Below, piece by piece: positions 1 through 31,583 of a DNA stretch of 64,000 bases. The stretch covers positions 3,981,568-4,045,567 of the forward strand of contig NC_053116.1 in NCBI RefSeq assembly GCF_010015445.1, read 5' to 3'. The notes beneath the pieces were generated by a model that was not told the DNA's origin, did no database searches, and saw only the letters and a program-made list of their open reading frames with translations. Every line of letters begins with the position of its first letter. Position 1 is the stretch's first letter. The DNA comes from Perca fluviatilis. Taxonomy: Eukaryota; Chordata; Actinopteri; Perciformes; Percidae. The position numbers and the translations under genes were made by a program.

Positions 1-1631
1 AAAGTCAGGATGCAGTATAGAGCCTGAGTTAGTTAGTGAACACACCCCGTCTCCACTCAATAATGTTGATAGTATTCTATATGAGCATAGTGATGTTGCA
101 CCTCCAGGACTAGTTTATAGATTCATTCTTACTATTGCTGTGTTACTATTTAAGTCCTTTGCAAATGTTGGTTTAATAACGTATTCATTCATGTCTGCTG
201 TATTATTTTTTTATGTTGACCTATTTATGATTCATTATCTATTTATTATTTAAGTTATTTCAAAAATGCTACCTGAGAAGATTTTAAATGGTAACAAAGA
301 GAAGGAAATCATTTCCTCTGCATTGTTGAACAAAGAGGAAATATTTTAAGATATCAACTATGAATTGTTTTATATATCTTATTATTTATTTAAAATACTG
401 GGATCTTTTTAAGTGCAAATATTTTGTAACGGAAAGTTTTTTAATAATTTTCTAAAGATGTTTTTTTTTTTTCTTCTTTTTTTGGTGCTTCTGTTTTTTA
501 TGATTTCCCCTTTTTATTTTCACAAACTATTTTTGAGTACATTGCAATACACCGGGAATATTGAGCTGCACATATTTGGTATTTATTTGGTGATGAAGGA
601 AAAAAAAAAAAAAGTGATTGTGAATATTTATTTTGTATTGTCTCTGTGTTAATTATGGCTGTGTCTGGATAAGTCTTTAAGTTGCTCTTAAAATAAAGGT
701 TAACCCACAGTGAAGGAGGACTGGACTCAAATGTTCATACACTGTTGCTTTTAGATGGAGGACTGTCGGATACAACTCACTCTTGTACAGTAAAACGGAC
801 ATTCTGGGGCCATTTGCATTGTCGGATCCTCTCACATGACTTCGGTCGACATGCACAATACTTTTGTCCCGATTAGGTCACACGTTTTAACCCATCTACT
901 TTGCGGTCTTTCACGTGGATTTGGGCGGCTCCAGCCCAGACGTTTGTGCTCAATCCCTCCAACTTGGTGCCACTGATCAGCTGTGCTGTAGCAGTCTTCC
1001 AGCAGCATGGTGCTAACGGAAATAATCACAAGTGGCCTATTAATGATGCATTCACACACTGCTCTCCCCTACAAGTTTGTGCATTAGATGCTTTTAATAA
1101 TAATAAGTATTATATCAGCGATTCTTCCCTGCTATTACAGTATAAGAATGTATATAAAAAGGTGGACGGCTCCCCAAAAGCGAAGCCAAAACATCTGGAT
1201 GGCCTCCTGGTGGCTGGCTGCCGAGATGGAATATGGGCCAAACAAAAAAATTAAATAAAAGTACACATCAAATACATTTTTCCCCAAAGACGTTTTTTTT
1301 GGTCATTTTAGGTAGTTCTGATCACGCTGAGGTTTGTTCAAGTGTTCATTTTTACTGATCAGTTTGGTTTTTATTAGTTATTTAATGATATAAAAATGAT
1401 TGACAGCTGGGATGGAATGTGTTTGGTCATGCGGCTGCCGCATCTTTACAGACAGTCTGTGGTTTACATGGTACGGACCACCACTTCTGATCTTCGTCAT
1501 AGTGGGCTTTCACAGAGGAATCTTCATACAGTGTGCACATAAAGGCCTGTCTGGGTCTGTGATGCTGGAGGTGGTGATCCATTTTTCTGTTCATCAAAGG
1601 CTTCAAAGACCCTGTCGCCGTTCATCATCAC
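1..1631. other. AT-rich flank, possible 3' end of a neighbouring gene
   Basis: No convincing coding region is seen; the ORFs here are short and unlike known proteins. An AATAAA polyadenylation hexamer lies at 692-697 on the plus strand after AT-rich, T-tract-rich sequence, so the first 0.7 kb could be the 3' UTR of a plus-strand gene converging on asxl1. In human the gene downstream of ASXL1 (NOL4L) is also convergent, but nothing here identifies it. The rest, to about 1.63 kb, shows no recognisable feature. Confidence 0.3.
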
Positions 1632-2119
1632 TTTATTTGCTCATTGTACTTAACAGACAGGAGTTTCAGGTAACCATGTAACTAGTCAAAACACAAACGG
1701 TGAAACAATGTCATTGAATCATTTTAATGGTTAAAAAAATACTTCTTTGCGCAAAGAGACAACAATAGGTCCTTGTTCGCCGAGGAAACAAGGGACCAAA
1801 ACAATGATGGCCACCACATGATGATGACAGGTGGAGCAAGATAAGATGAGGTAAATGTTTTTGAGGAAAGAAACCAAAAAAAAAGGCACAATTTACAATT
1901 AACCATGCCCCAAATTCACATAATAATATTAATAATAATAACAATAACAACAACAACAATAATAATAATATATAAGTACAGCTAAAAAAAAAATCTGAAA
2001 ATCTGCAACAACAAAAATACAGACTGATTATATTATACAAGGCAAATCTTGCCCGCTGGGCTCCTCCTGTATGCTCTCTGGAGCCCCCCCAGTCCTCCTG
2101 CTGTACACAGATGAACATA
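1632..2119 (-). other. asxl1: asxl1 proximal 3' UTR with AAT/AAC repeat and candidate poly(A) signal
   Basis: This follows the asxl1 stop codon (complement of 2120-2122). It carries an impure AAT/AAC trinucleotide tract at about 1920-1972. TTTATT at 1632-1637 reads AATAAA on the minus strand and is the candidate polyadenylation signal. The true 3' end could lie further left. Confidence 0.4.
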
Positions 2120-20919
<18,800 letters not shown>

Positions 20920-21300
20920 TTCCTCTGCGCTGGTGTCTGCGGCTAGCCTGCTGTGTGTCTACAAAGCAACCTCAATACGATGGCGGTTTAGCTGCTTAGC
21001 AAAATGGCTAACTACGTTCTAGGTTAACTGTGTAGACCCAGAACAAGACGTTCCTTTAAGCTCGGGATGGTGCAATGGTGTCTGCTGGTCTTTGATAGTT
21101 CTCGCTGCTGGGTCCAGTGCCTTGTCTAAACTAGCTCAACACACATCGTCTCTCTGTAGCACAGAAGCAGTGCGAGCGCAGGGCTGGCTATTGGTGCTGC
21201 TGCAGGACGAGCCTCTTTGGAATGCAACAACCAGGTCAAAGGTCAAACCCTCCGCAGGAATGCAACAAAACAAAGTCCAGCCCTCTCTATGCAAATAGTG
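20920..21300 (-). promoter_or_regulatory. asxl1: asxl1 5' UTR and promoter region
   Basis: Immediately upstream of the asxl1 start codon. CpG dinucleotides are moderately frequent and no TATA box is placed convincingly. The exact start site is unknown. The region to about 21.7 kb holds no other gene. Confidence 0.45.
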
Positions 21301-21721
21301 CGTTTAAACAGATGCTGCATGTAAATAATCATAAGCTATCAGTTCACATTAAGCTTTCCATCCTCAGATATTATAGATTAACCACATAATATATATCCTA
21401 ACAATAGAGTATATATCTATTGGAACACCAAAATGCTGTGTAATTCATAATAATGTAGAAAAACTGATACAGAGCTAAAGTTGACTGACCACAAGATCTA
21501 TTTGCACCCTGCACATATTTGAAGATATTTTTACTACTTGATGATAACACAGCTAAATTAAAAGCGGGGCAAATAAACACAGCTACAGTAGTAACCGCAA
21601 CATTTAGAATACTATATTATGGCCATTATTTGGCCTTAATTTGTGTAACAAACACCCAGGCCTTTTTTTTTTGCCAAGTAGAACAAAGATAAAGATTTCC
21701 AGCAAGGATGTTGCACGAGAG

Positions 21722-21993
21722 TAGAGCTGGGCAATATATCGATATTATATCGATATGGTGATATTAACTTGATATCGTCTTAGATTTTGGATATTGTAAT
21801 ATCGTAATATTGCCTTTACCCACTTAGTCATTATATCCACATTACTGATGATTATTTATCAAAAATCTCATTGTGTAAAAACATTTTGTGAAAGCAAAAT
21901 TAGTCAACACTACAACATCGTTGTGGTATCGATATCGAGGTATTTGGTCAAAAATATCCTGATATTTGATTTTCTCCATATCGCCCAGCCCTA
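21722..21993. mobile_element. hAT-type MITE (TAGAGCTGGGCAATAT family), copy 1, 272 bp
   Basis: Ends TAGAGCTGGGCAATAT and ATATCGCCCAGCCCTA with exact target duplication CACGAGAG (21714-21721 and 21994-22001). The interior is rich in ATATCGATAT. Confidence 0.93.
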
Positions 21994-22001
21994 CACGAGA
22001 G

Positions 22002-23630
22002 TATTTCAGCAGGGCAGCGTATGTACACAGTCCTCTGGCTGAAGGATGCTCCTACTGCCATACTCACTGCTGCATGGGGGTTGAAATGACCCTTTAAGAA
22101 TGTGAAACATTAAGAAAAAAATAACTATTACTATTACTGTAGTTATTACCAATGCCAATAACTTGGTATTGATAATGTTATGTTGCTTTAATGCTTAATA
22201 TTTAATCCAAACTGAGGATGGGTGATATGATAAGATGAATGTGATGACTGAGAGATGACCTTTATTGTGACAGAAGATGAAATCTTAGAGCCCTACTTTT
22301 GGTACTGAGCAAACTTTATCCATTGATGAAGGTTCTGAGATTTGTTTGATACGTCTTAAAAAGAAAGTAAGCAGACCTTTGAATAAAGATTCTTTTTGGC
22401 AAAACAGCTGTTTCCATCAAGAATGAACTTTCATGCACAATAAGAAATACATCACTTTTTGTATCTTTCTATCAACTGATCCTTAAACAAAGGAAATCCA
22501 TCAACATATGGGATAAAGCCAGTTCACTTTCAGTATGTGAACACCATTAGTCAATTAGTTAGTTATGAATTGGTTAGTGGATTGACAGAGAATCATTCTG
22601 CAACAAGTTTGCCATCTGAAGACATCACCTTGGCCATTTAAAAGAAAAATATTTTCTCACAATTTTTAGACCAAATGATTAATTGAGTAATCAACTAATT
22701 GATTGATTTAATTGATAATGAAAATCATTCTTAGTTTTAGCCCATATAAATTGCCTGCAGCTACTACGGAGAAAAACGTTATGGTTACAACACAGACTGC
22801 ACTGCGATAGCGTACTCAATTCAGTAGATACATACATCTAAAAAGGAGGAAAACATGGCTTGTCAGTCGAAAAAGCAGTTTGCCTGCAGAACAGCCAGGT
22901 TGAGAATAAAACAGAAATAAAACAGAAATCTTGCACTAGTGCAAGGTGCGAAACACAAAACTCAATTTTTAACAATTTTGGAGGATACGTCTACAAGCAT
23001 GTGCATACTTATACATTTACATAGGTAGACTTTCTTTTAATATTACCTTTATTAAAATATAATTTTGACAATGTTAAAAAAAAGTTCAGTAAATGATGTA
23101 TAATATCTCCAACCCATCTAGACCTTGACGTGTCCTATGGCAGGATAGGTCTGGGTAGGGTGCATGGGGAACACTGACCCCTGTGATATAAACCCCCTAT
23201 ACTTGTCTAGTTTAAAAAATGTTTATATAAATATTTCATGGTAGCAAGATTATCCAGTCTTGCTTCAGCCATGGAATTTTGCCACAATCCTTTTTGTTTT
23301 GAGAGACTGAATCCATCATACCCTATGTTTTTTTTATTTTTTTTGCAAAACACTTTGTGATTGTTGATTTTGATTCTGTATACAGTAAATAAAATAAAGT
23401 CAATGATTGTTGTAAAATCATATATATATATATATGCATTCAAAATAATCATTTTTATGGTCTCTGTTTTATACATTAGGCATATTTACGTAAATCCTTT
23501 AAATATATAATAAGTCAGATTTCATCGGCTCTGTGGATCAGCAGTTAAAAGGAACCATGTATTAACAATTAATAATGGACGTGTCAATATCAAATTATTA
23601 TTATTGGTTAAGTGTGTGTGTGAGAATGTG
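22002..23630. other. Intergenic DNA between asxl1 and plagl2
   Basis: No gene is seen. A degraded repeat rich in TTAGTTGATTAATT-like motifs occupies about 22540-22740 and a short (AT)n lies at about 23418-23436. The rest is unassigned AT-rich DNA. Confidence 0.4.
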
Positions 23631-23634
23631 GTAC

Positions 23635-23807
23635 TTGCCCATTTTGCCAGCGTTCCCCTGAGCCCGGGGCGTGACGTCACTCTCCCAGAATGCATGGCTT
23701 CCAGCGCGGCGCCCAGCAGTCCAGGCCCGGAGTCTAACAAACATCTTTAAACTTGTTCCAAAATGTCGATATGGAGACGAAATGGAGGCCGGACCGAGGC
23801 TCAGTCG
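23635..23807 (+). promoter_or_regulatory. plagl2: plagl2 candidate CpG-rich promoter and non-coding exon 1
   Basis: Sequence turns GC- and CpG-rich (GGGGCGTGACGTCACTCTCC contains a CRE-like TGACGTCA) and runs to a good donor GTAAGT after 23807. The next plausible acceptor in the same orientation is at 31140. The ATG at 23763 opens only a short frame that stops soon after splicing, so this is a leader exon. It is placed by position, CpG content and donor alone. Confidence 0.5.
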
Positions 23808-23809
23808 GT

Positions 23810-25240
23810 AAGTAAGTAGCGTCGTGTCCGTGTCTGGTGACCCGAGCTGAAATGTAACCCTGCTCGGTGAAATATGGAGGAGTTAGCTCCCGAAAGACAA
23901 ACTCCGGTACAACTTAGTGAGCCGCTCATCTTTTGTTTTTTAACCAGCATGCTGCTTCGGCTAACTCCCTAACTCCATCTGCGACCACGCTAACAGTAGT
24001 CAGCGTGTCCCCTGGACATCCAGCTAGCCTAATACACATTCAAAGCTCCAAGCACAAAACCTAATTTCTCCTCCGCCGCCGAATTTTGTGAGCACAGCCA
24101 GGCTAGCAGTCACATTTAGCCCCCCCTCTCCGTCCCCCCCGTCCCACCAGTCTCTATCGTTACCAGTTAAGATTTCATCATTTCAGTCAAGCTCCTATCA
24201 GCCTGGGTGGAGGTTTCCCCCCCTACTTTATTTGCTTCCAACATTTTCTCAGTTAGTTTAGAACTATGAAGAGGCCTTATGCAGAAATCGGTGGGGATTA
24301 AAGCTTTATGGCAGCTCCATGCCGAGGACCCACAAGATGGCACTATCAGCTCCCATCACCATACTGCTACCATACTACACGTAGTCTTGATGCAAAGCCT
24401 CCGTTTCCTTTTCTTCTTTCATATGCAGCATTTTCCTCAGTACTTTTATCAAGACTGCTTGTGCTTCTTTTATAATGCTATGGCGAACATACAGCATAAA
24501 TACAAATGTAAACTCTCCACTTGAGTGAAAGTGGTGGCACTGCAATGAAAGACTGGACCATTTAAAAGTAAAAGTCCAATATGCAGATATTACTGAAGTG
24601 AAACAAAGGTATGTACAACCACTGTCAACGAAAAGGCACTCATTCTGGAGCATTTACTGAGTATTAACATTATTGACGCAAGCGGGTGGTCCATTAATGG
24701 CACATCTAAATACTAAATGTACACTCGTGTAGTTTAAAACGTATTACATTTATGAAGTTAGTTCTTCTTTCTCTTGTGACTTTTCTGTCAAATCAATCCA
24801 TTTCTACTGCCCCAAATTACAAGTTTCTCACAAAGGGAATTCCAGTACTTAGTAAGCATCTCTAGGAGGAAGTAGTGCACTATTTACAAAACTACGTGTA
24901 CTAGTTCATTTGATGTTTTTAAAAGAATAATTCACTCTCAAAATGACCATTTGCATATCAGTTACGAGTGTTTCCTTGAATTTGTGGAGAAAACTTTCTC
25001 CATAGTGGAAAAAAAAAATCAGAAAATCGAGAAAAGTCTTGATGCATTGAATTAATAAGGGGCCAACAGCAATACTGGGGCTGAACAATGATATCGTATA
25101 ACGTATATTACTATGATCCATACAGTTAACACTGTCTCCCCCTAACTCCTGTTAAGGCATCTAAGACTAAGGCTACTATGCGCTACTAACATTTTGAGGG
25201 TTGCACCAGCTGAAAAAGTTCTAACGTGTGCATGTTATAT
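23810..25240 (+). other. plagl2 candidate intron 1, first part
   Basis: CpG-rich for the first 0.4 kb (rest of the promoter island), then AT-rich DNA without a recognisable gene. Around 24540-24610 is a fragment with AGTAAAAGTCC-type motifs, probably an old repeat. Confidence 0.35.
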
Positions 25241-25600
25241 TGATTCTTTGGACAACTATACGATATTTGCTGATATTACAAAGTCTGCCATACGCTTTCG
25301 ATTCGAAAGGGCCTGCAATCGATATGAGATATTATTAATGGCCATTTAACGCAATCAGTAACATCAACTCATGAAAAGCAAAAAAAATATATATATTTGA
25401 TAATTTTATTACGGAGCTCTTTCAAGACATTTAAATGAAAAACAAACTATTCTTTTTGATAAAAACAATAAATGTAAAGTGGTCATTTCAAAACGAAAGG
25501 TGCATCTTAAAGATGATATATGCATCGCTATTTTCACTTTGCATCGATGACATTGCATCGTTGATCATTGAATCGATACATCGATCGTACACCCCCTTGA
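25240..25600. mobile_element. Degraded hAT-like element end (ATCGATACATCGATCG)
   Basis: ATCGAT-rich DNA ending GAATCGATACATCGATCGTACACCCCC resembles the right end of a hAT element, the mirror of the GGGGTGTA end seen at 10926. The left boundary and target duplication were not found. Confidence 0.4.
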
Positions 25601-26424
25601 CCTTAGTAGGTAAAAAGAATATTTAGCAGCGCGGCCCGCCTCTGTTAAATTATTGCCGCCGCTGCTTCAGTATTTTATGAAATGTCGTGAAGCCGTGATT
25701 ACACGACAGTGACAGGACGTCATCGCTCGCGATGTCATGGCAGTCAAATAAACAGCGGCGCCAAGTTCAGCGTTTTCTCTTCAGTCATGAAAGCCTCGGC
25801 GGCTGATTTCCCATGAAAACCGTGTGAAATATGACCGCTACAGTAGCTTGGAAAATGGTGTTATGGGCACTGACTTTGATGAATTTACTGTTTATCAGAC
25901 CCCAGGTGGGACAAGAAGCTAACAGTTGTGGGTCCCTCTGCTTTTGACTCCCTGCTGCAGGAGACTTATTAGGGCAGTGAAAAAGCAACGTGTCACCGCA
26001 ATATGAGGGTTAACCGCCACCCGATTGTTGTTCTGATCCAAAGACTTTCTGTGAGAGAGAGGACACTATATCCTGGAATGTAAATGTAATTCCCCCCCTC
26101 CCCCTGCTGCTGGAAAAAAATAATCTTAGCCGAAGAACTGGGTTGTCATGGCTCATCTTAAAATGGGAGGTTGAGGAAGAGTGACCGGCTGTTTTGCGTT
26201 GGGAATGTGTTCTCGGGGATATATTACACCCTTCAGATATCTATGATGATTTTGGATAATACTTAGGCTTTAGTTTTCCATGAGTGTAGATGCGGAGGAT
26301 TACCGACCTGGGGTTCGCTAACCGGTTCGCCAACAGGTTGCCAGTGTAGGCTATCATCGTATTTCGTTACAATTTCGTCTGTAATAGGGTAACTTTTGGT
26401 AATTTTATATTACCATGTTGTAGT

Positions 26425-26784
26425 TAGAGCTGGGCAATATATCGATATTATATCGATATCGTGATATGAGACTAGATATCGTCTTAGATTTTGAATATCG
26501 TGATATGGCATAAGTGTTGTTTTTTCCTGGTTTTAAAGGCTGCATTCCAGTAAAGTGATGTACTTTTCTGAGCTTACCAGACTGTTCTAGCTGTTCTATT
26601 ATTTGCCTTTACCCACTTAGTCATTATATCCCCATTACTGATGAATATTTATCAAAAATGTCATTGTGTAAATATTTTGTGAAAGCACCAACAGTCAACA
26701 CTACAATATCGTTGCGGTATCGATATCGAGGTATTCGATCAAAATTATCGCAATATTTGATTTTCTCCATATCGCCCAGCCCTA
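26425..26784. mobile_element. hAT-type MITE (TAGAGCTGGGCAATAT family), copy 2, 360 bp
   Basis: Same ends as the copy at 21722. Exact target duplication GTTGTAGT at 26417-26424 and 26785-26792. Longer than copy 1 because it keeps a central block. Confidence 0.93.
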
Positions 26785-26989
26785 GTTGTAGTTGACATGT
26801 CACCACTCGACACTGTTATTTTGCCGTAGCTGTAGGTTAATAAGTCCCCTAATCCTAATGTTTTGTCCTTGTTCATGTACCTTTCTGTTGCCGTTTGGTG
26901 ATTAATTTGCCAACTGTAGCTATTTTTAGCTGTTAGCTTCTTCACTATTGCGGAGCTAAGTCTTCAAGAGAGACAACACAGTAATAATA

Positions 26990-28330
26990 ATATAATAATG
27001 ATGATAATAATAATAATAAATTAACTCCAGTGTAACAAAGATGAACCTAATGTCGCTGTGGTGCAACCAAACCTCGACACTATAGGGAGATGATCAGTGA
27101 TCTTAGAGACGCATTCTACTCGCCGTCCATTAGCAGCCGCACTGTAGGAAATTATTTGTCCACGAAGGTAGGCCTTTAGAGCGTCCCGCAAAGTGACCCA
27201 AATGTTATTTTTTTTGTTTTCTCCTCATATTTGATTATTTTTTTTCATGACTGTTAGCCCGTTTGCACCAAGGCAAACCTAGTTCTAGTGCTGGTGCTGG
27301 TTCGCAGTTGGTTCAACTTGCGAACCTTCTCTGAACCGGCTAGCTTTTCTACAGGCTAGAGAGCCCAGAGAACGAGGTCGTTGCGTCCCTGTATACGTCG
27401 TCATACGTCTCAGCGGAGCGGCGTTCATTATATGCGGCGAAAAAACAAAATCCTATCAACCAGGATACCTGGCTCGTTCGTTCCTCTGGAGTGTTTTTAA
27501 TCCAAATCCGGCATTTAGACGTCCTTCGCGCTGGCTGATTCCAGAGAAACGTACAATGTAAACTTTCGTTCCTACCAAAACGTTGGAGGAAATGGAGGAA
27601 AAGCTCATCATCGCTGTTAGGGTTGGGTACCTTTCGCATCTGAACCAATACCGCTACCAATACGGTACCTGGAATTTGGTTTCCCCGGTACCCAAAGGTA
27701 CTCTCGTAAATCATGCCAATCCACAAAAAAAAAATCTTAGGGGGGGGTGTGTTAAGGTTAGGATAGCCGATTGGTCAGGGGATAAGACCTGAACAAATCA
27801 GGTTACGTTACCTTCCGTAATGGACGCCGTCTGGCCAATGGTAGTGATTGAAGGGCGGGTCTTGGCGTAGGAATCGTAATTTCAAAGCCGGGAAAAAGAG
27901 CTCTACGCAGCGAACACAGATGTGCTGGGCGAGTCGTCGGTGGAAGCTAACAGAAGCTAGCTGGCGTAAACTGACAGCTGACCAGGTGTCTCAAAGCTAC
28001 CAGGTGATCGGCGGAGACAGGGAGTAGGCTACATGGACTTGAAAGAGTCCGGCAGTCGTGGCAGACGAAGGTCCAGTTGGGAGTTTGGATGGAGAGTCCA
28101 CTGAAGTCCACTGTGGTCTGAAGGGAGAATCCTCGCTAGATCACTAGTTTGCGGTAACAGTTAGTCGGGAGGTTGACAGCTAACGTTAGCCAGCTGAAAT
28201 AAAACCGTTGATCGACGGTGAGGAACGTAGCTACGCTACACAGGCTGGCAGCAGCACAGAGTCCAGAATTGATAAGTCACAGCAGGGGATAGAAAGGTGT
28301 TGAATGACCAACACCTAATCTAAAACTTAG
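26990..28330. other. Probable composite of older repeats in plagl2 intron 1
   Basis: An (AAT)n tract near 26990-27020 is followed by CGTTTGCACCAAGG-type sequence (from about 27250) and, at 27617, TTAGGGTTGGGTACC, which looks like one end of a hAT element. A CpG-rich, non-coding block runs to about 28300. No matching right ends or target duplications were found. Confidence 0.3.
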
Positions 28331-28481
28331 TGTACTTAATTTACTAGAAAACACAACAAAATATCAATTTCGCGGATTGTGAAGCGGCGAAATTCACGTC
28401 AGCGTCCTCAAGTGCCAACATAATTTTTTTGAAGTGGTAAATGGCTACATGTTTCTGAGTATCCTCAATGTATATGGACTT

Positions 28482-28921
28482 TTAACACTTGTGTTGTCCT
28501 TGGGTCAAATTTGACCCTTTTGAAAATAGTTTTTTATATAAAAAATATGGGTTTCAACCAAATTGCAGAACATTATCATGGATGCATAGATATGTTTTAT
28601 GGGTTCCATACAACATTATATGCAGGTATAATTAATGATAACTTGCATTGAATTTTTGTTTGTTATATTAAATTTTATTTGAATATTATATATATTCAAG
28701 TCAAAATAATTAATAATTTCTGCTTTTTTACCTAAAAAAAAAAGGTATGTCATATAAATTCAGTTTATTGATCATGAATAAAGAAAGCTTTGAAAGCTTT
28801 TTTGACAAAAACCTTTAAAAATGTTTTTTGTGAAAAGCGACAAACGGGCCAGAAAAAAGCACTAAAAAATGAATTTTCAATTTTGACCCAGAAGGACAAG
28901 GCAATACAATACAAGGGTTAA
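28482..28921. mobile_element. piggyBac-type MITE, 440 bp including TTAA
   Basis: Bounded by TTAA at 28482-28485 and 28918-28921. Left TTAACACTTGTGTTGTCC mirrors the right end, which reads TTAACCCTTGTATTG on the complement. Subterminal GGGTCAAATTTGACCC palindrome. No transposase. Confidence 0.85.
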
Positions 28922-28929
28922 ACGTGACA

Positions 28930-29955
28930 ATGACTAAGACAAATAGTTTAAAAAACAACTACAGTAAAACGTGATCATGTGAAATTGTGTATATATACAA
29001 TACCTTGGCCACAATTTCTGTAGCTTTCCTTTTCAACTAAAACAGTTCATTTAATTGTGGTGCTAATGACATTTTTCCTCAGGTATTTGGAGAAACCAAC
29101 AAAAATCAGTATATTCTCAAATAGTATGGTCTTAGCCACTATTAGTTGTTTGATGATGACCTGGCCAAAGTAGTTACGTTTAGTTTTCACAATGATTCAT
29201 TGTAGGATTATGATATTATTGCAATATGTAAATCCAGATTGACTCTTAATTTAACATATGGTTGGAAGAAGTAAAAATTGATCCAAAACATTTTAGTTTT
29301 TTTAAATTATGACTTTTATTATTGTGTAATGTCAGAAGGACTTCAACTGTTTTAGCCAGTCAAATTAACTTTAATGAGTGCATATTGAAATATTACACTG
29401 TTGGTTGGCAAAAAATGCATCTCAAAATGCATCAGATTGATGCTTTAAAATATGGAATATTTAAAATTTTCTTCCGGGGGAGCATGCCCCCGGACCCCCC
29501 CAGAGGGGTAATATCCTTCTCACCTTTTTCACCCCTGACCCGTTTTCATGCCTAACAGTACTATTACACATCTCATAAAGAACGCATGCTGAGTATGCAG
29601 GTTGACAGCCTGGCAGATTCATTCAGTAAGCCTTCTAAATGACCACACAGTTCAATGAAAACATCTCAAAGAAAAACAAACGGTATACAATACAACAATG
29701 AGCAGTGTCCAAAGTTTGAAATCAGTCCTACACCAAACAAAAAAATTACTAAAAACAAAGACAAGAAAATACGTAGTGGTGACCACAATTTGATCTGAAG
29801 AGGCGACTTGTTGACCATCCCTTCGGTAAAACAGCTGATCTGTTGCGCACTAGTTTGTCTCACTCTCTCTCTTCACGGAGAAACAGCTGATCAACAATCT
29901 ACTAGGATAAGTGTAACAGAGCTGTGTGATATTTGAATCAAATATATAAGGTATA
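28930..29955. other. plagl2 intron 1, unassigned
   Basis: No gene is seen. A GC-rich foldback GGGGGAGCATGCCCCCGG sits at about 29476-29495 with CCCCCC after it, probably part of an old repeat. The remainder is AT-rich. Confidence 0.3.
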
Positions 29956-29959
29956 ATAG

Positions 29960-30625
29960 GTTGAGTGGGGAGAACAAGTATTTGATACACTGCCGATTTT
30001 GCAGCTTTTCCCACTTACAAAGCATGTAGAAGTCTGTCATTTTATCATAGGTACTCTTCAACGGAATTTAAAACAAAAATCCAGAAAATGACATTGTATG
30101 ATTTTTAAGTAATTAATTTGCGTTTTGTTGCATGACATAAATATTTGATACATCAGAAAAACGGAACTTAATATTTGGTACAGAAACCTTTGTTTGCAAT
30201 TACAGAGATCATACATTTCCTGTAGGTCTTGACCAGGTTTGCACACACTGCAGCAGGGATTTTGGCCCACAGACCTTCTCCAGATCCTTCAGGTTTCGGG
30301 GCTGTCGCTGGGCAATACGGACTTTCAGCTCCCTCCAAAGATTTTCTATTGGGTTCAGGTCTGTAGACTGGCTAGGCCACTCCAGGACCTTGAGATGCTT
30401 TTTACGGAGCCGCTCCTTAGTTGCCCTGGCTGTGTGTTTCGGGTCGTTGTCATGCTGGAAGACCCAGCCACGACCCATCTCCAATGCTCTTACTGAGGGA
30501 AGGAAGTTGTTGGCCAAGATCTCGCGATACATGGCCCCATCCATCCTCCCCTCAATACGGTGCAGTCGTCCTGTCCCCTTTGCAGAAAAGCGGGTGGAGA
30601 GATCCAAAGACGGGCACGGCTTTAC
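29960..30625 (-). pseudogene. Truncated Tc1/mariner-like transposase and one terminal repeat
   Basis: The minus-strand ORF at 30209-30607 reads [11 protein letters not shown] and [15 protein letters not shown], the second Asp and the Glu of the DDE catalytic triad of Tc1-like transposases. After LKDLE the frame is lost: the expected [16 protein letters not shown] lies in another frame near 30230-30280. The N-terminal DNA-binding part is missing. On the left, AGTGGGGAGAACAAGTATTT near 29965 is the terminal inverted repeat; the other end is gone. Confidence 0.88.
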
Positions 30626-30639
30626 AAAAGAAATGGGTC

Positions 30640-31140
30640 ATGTGTCACAGCATTAAACTATATTGAAATGGTATTGTCGAATCCCAGATCTCGTTTAAAA
30701 AATATAAATCAATATAACGTTAATAAAAAAATGCCCAGCCCTAATTCACATCAAGTTCTCGGGGAACGTGGTTCGTGGTACGCGGCAGTGGTTCGCAAAC
30801 CTTTTTCTCCTCCCCCAGTTTGGGACCCACTGATGTAGGGACTGAATTCTAGTCAAATGCTTGTTCTTGTGTGTCCTGAGATAACTTCTGTTTGATACTA
30901 TACATTTGAAATTGAATTGAAATGTAATGAAAAAAATGTAAAATTGAGCAAATGCGGAGTGCCAAAAACTGCAGTTCCTCTGAAGAAGGAAAAAAAAAAA
31001 AAAAAGGAAAATGTATCCGTTATGTTTTGCTCTTTTATAGTTATTTAAAGTCAGCTCATCCAGCTTGCTTCTTACTGCAGCATACCATTTAAGCCAAAAG
31101 CTATCGTTTTCACAAAGTGACTTTTTCTTCTGTTTTGCAG
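30640..31140. other. plagl2 intron 1 end
   Basis: ATGCCCAGCCCTAA near 30730-30745 looks like an isolated hAT right end. The tract GCTTCTTACTGCAG and the strong acceptor TTTTTCTTCTGTTTTGCAG end the intron at 31140. No gene is seen. Confidence 0.4.
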
Positions 31141-31583
31141 GTCTGTAAAGATGTCAAGCTGCCCCTGTGATTCAGCCGCTGTGACCGGCGTTCAGGGCTG
31201 CTGAATACTAAAATAGACCGCGGGCCAACACAAGAGCTCTTCTCAGGAAACACAGGCCCAGTCAGAGCTTCCACAGCTCCTCATCACCGCAGCCCTTTTG
31301 GGGTTGCTATGGCAGCTGCTGTCACAGAAAGCAAGTGCTGGACACAGCATGCCCCAGTAAGGCAGGACAGAGCACTAGTCATTGCCACAAGAGACCATCA
31401 AACAGTCAACAAGCGGCACTTAGCAGTAATTCTAGCACTCCAAGTTAACAAAACGACCAGAGGTCTTGTAGGCTGATGCTGAGCTCTCTGGAGGATCCTC
31501 ATGAGTCTTGTCTGTGTGTTCTCCGGCTCTTGGCCAGAGTCCCTGTGCAGCAGCAGAGCCACTACTGTTTCTCCTGTTAGACC
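31141..31583 (+). promoter_or_regulatory. plagl2: plagl2 5' leader exon with upstream ORFs and a possible small intron
   Basis: It starts after the acceptor at 31140. All three frames contain stops before 31584. Two upstream ORFs are seen: 31151-31204 (17 codons) and 31309-31476 (55 codons). A candidate intron 31357-31580 (donor GTAAGG, acceptor CTGTTTCTCCTGTTAG) would join the second upstream ATG in frame to the main ORF, giving an N-terminus 17 residues longer. Confidence 0.5.

Noticed and set aside
832..1254. Overlapping ORFs on both strands of 75 and 117 codons
   Set aside because: No recognisable motif, no splice context, and conflicting frames; consistent with chance ORFs.
23763..23807. 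ATG in the first plagl2 exon as the protein start
   Set aside because: Spliced to 31141, the frame meets a stop within about ten codons and encodes nothing PLAG-like.
27242..30745. One large nested element with ends at 27.25/27.62 and 30.74 kb
   Set aside because: The candidate ends do not share a target duplication and the terminal repeats match poorly.
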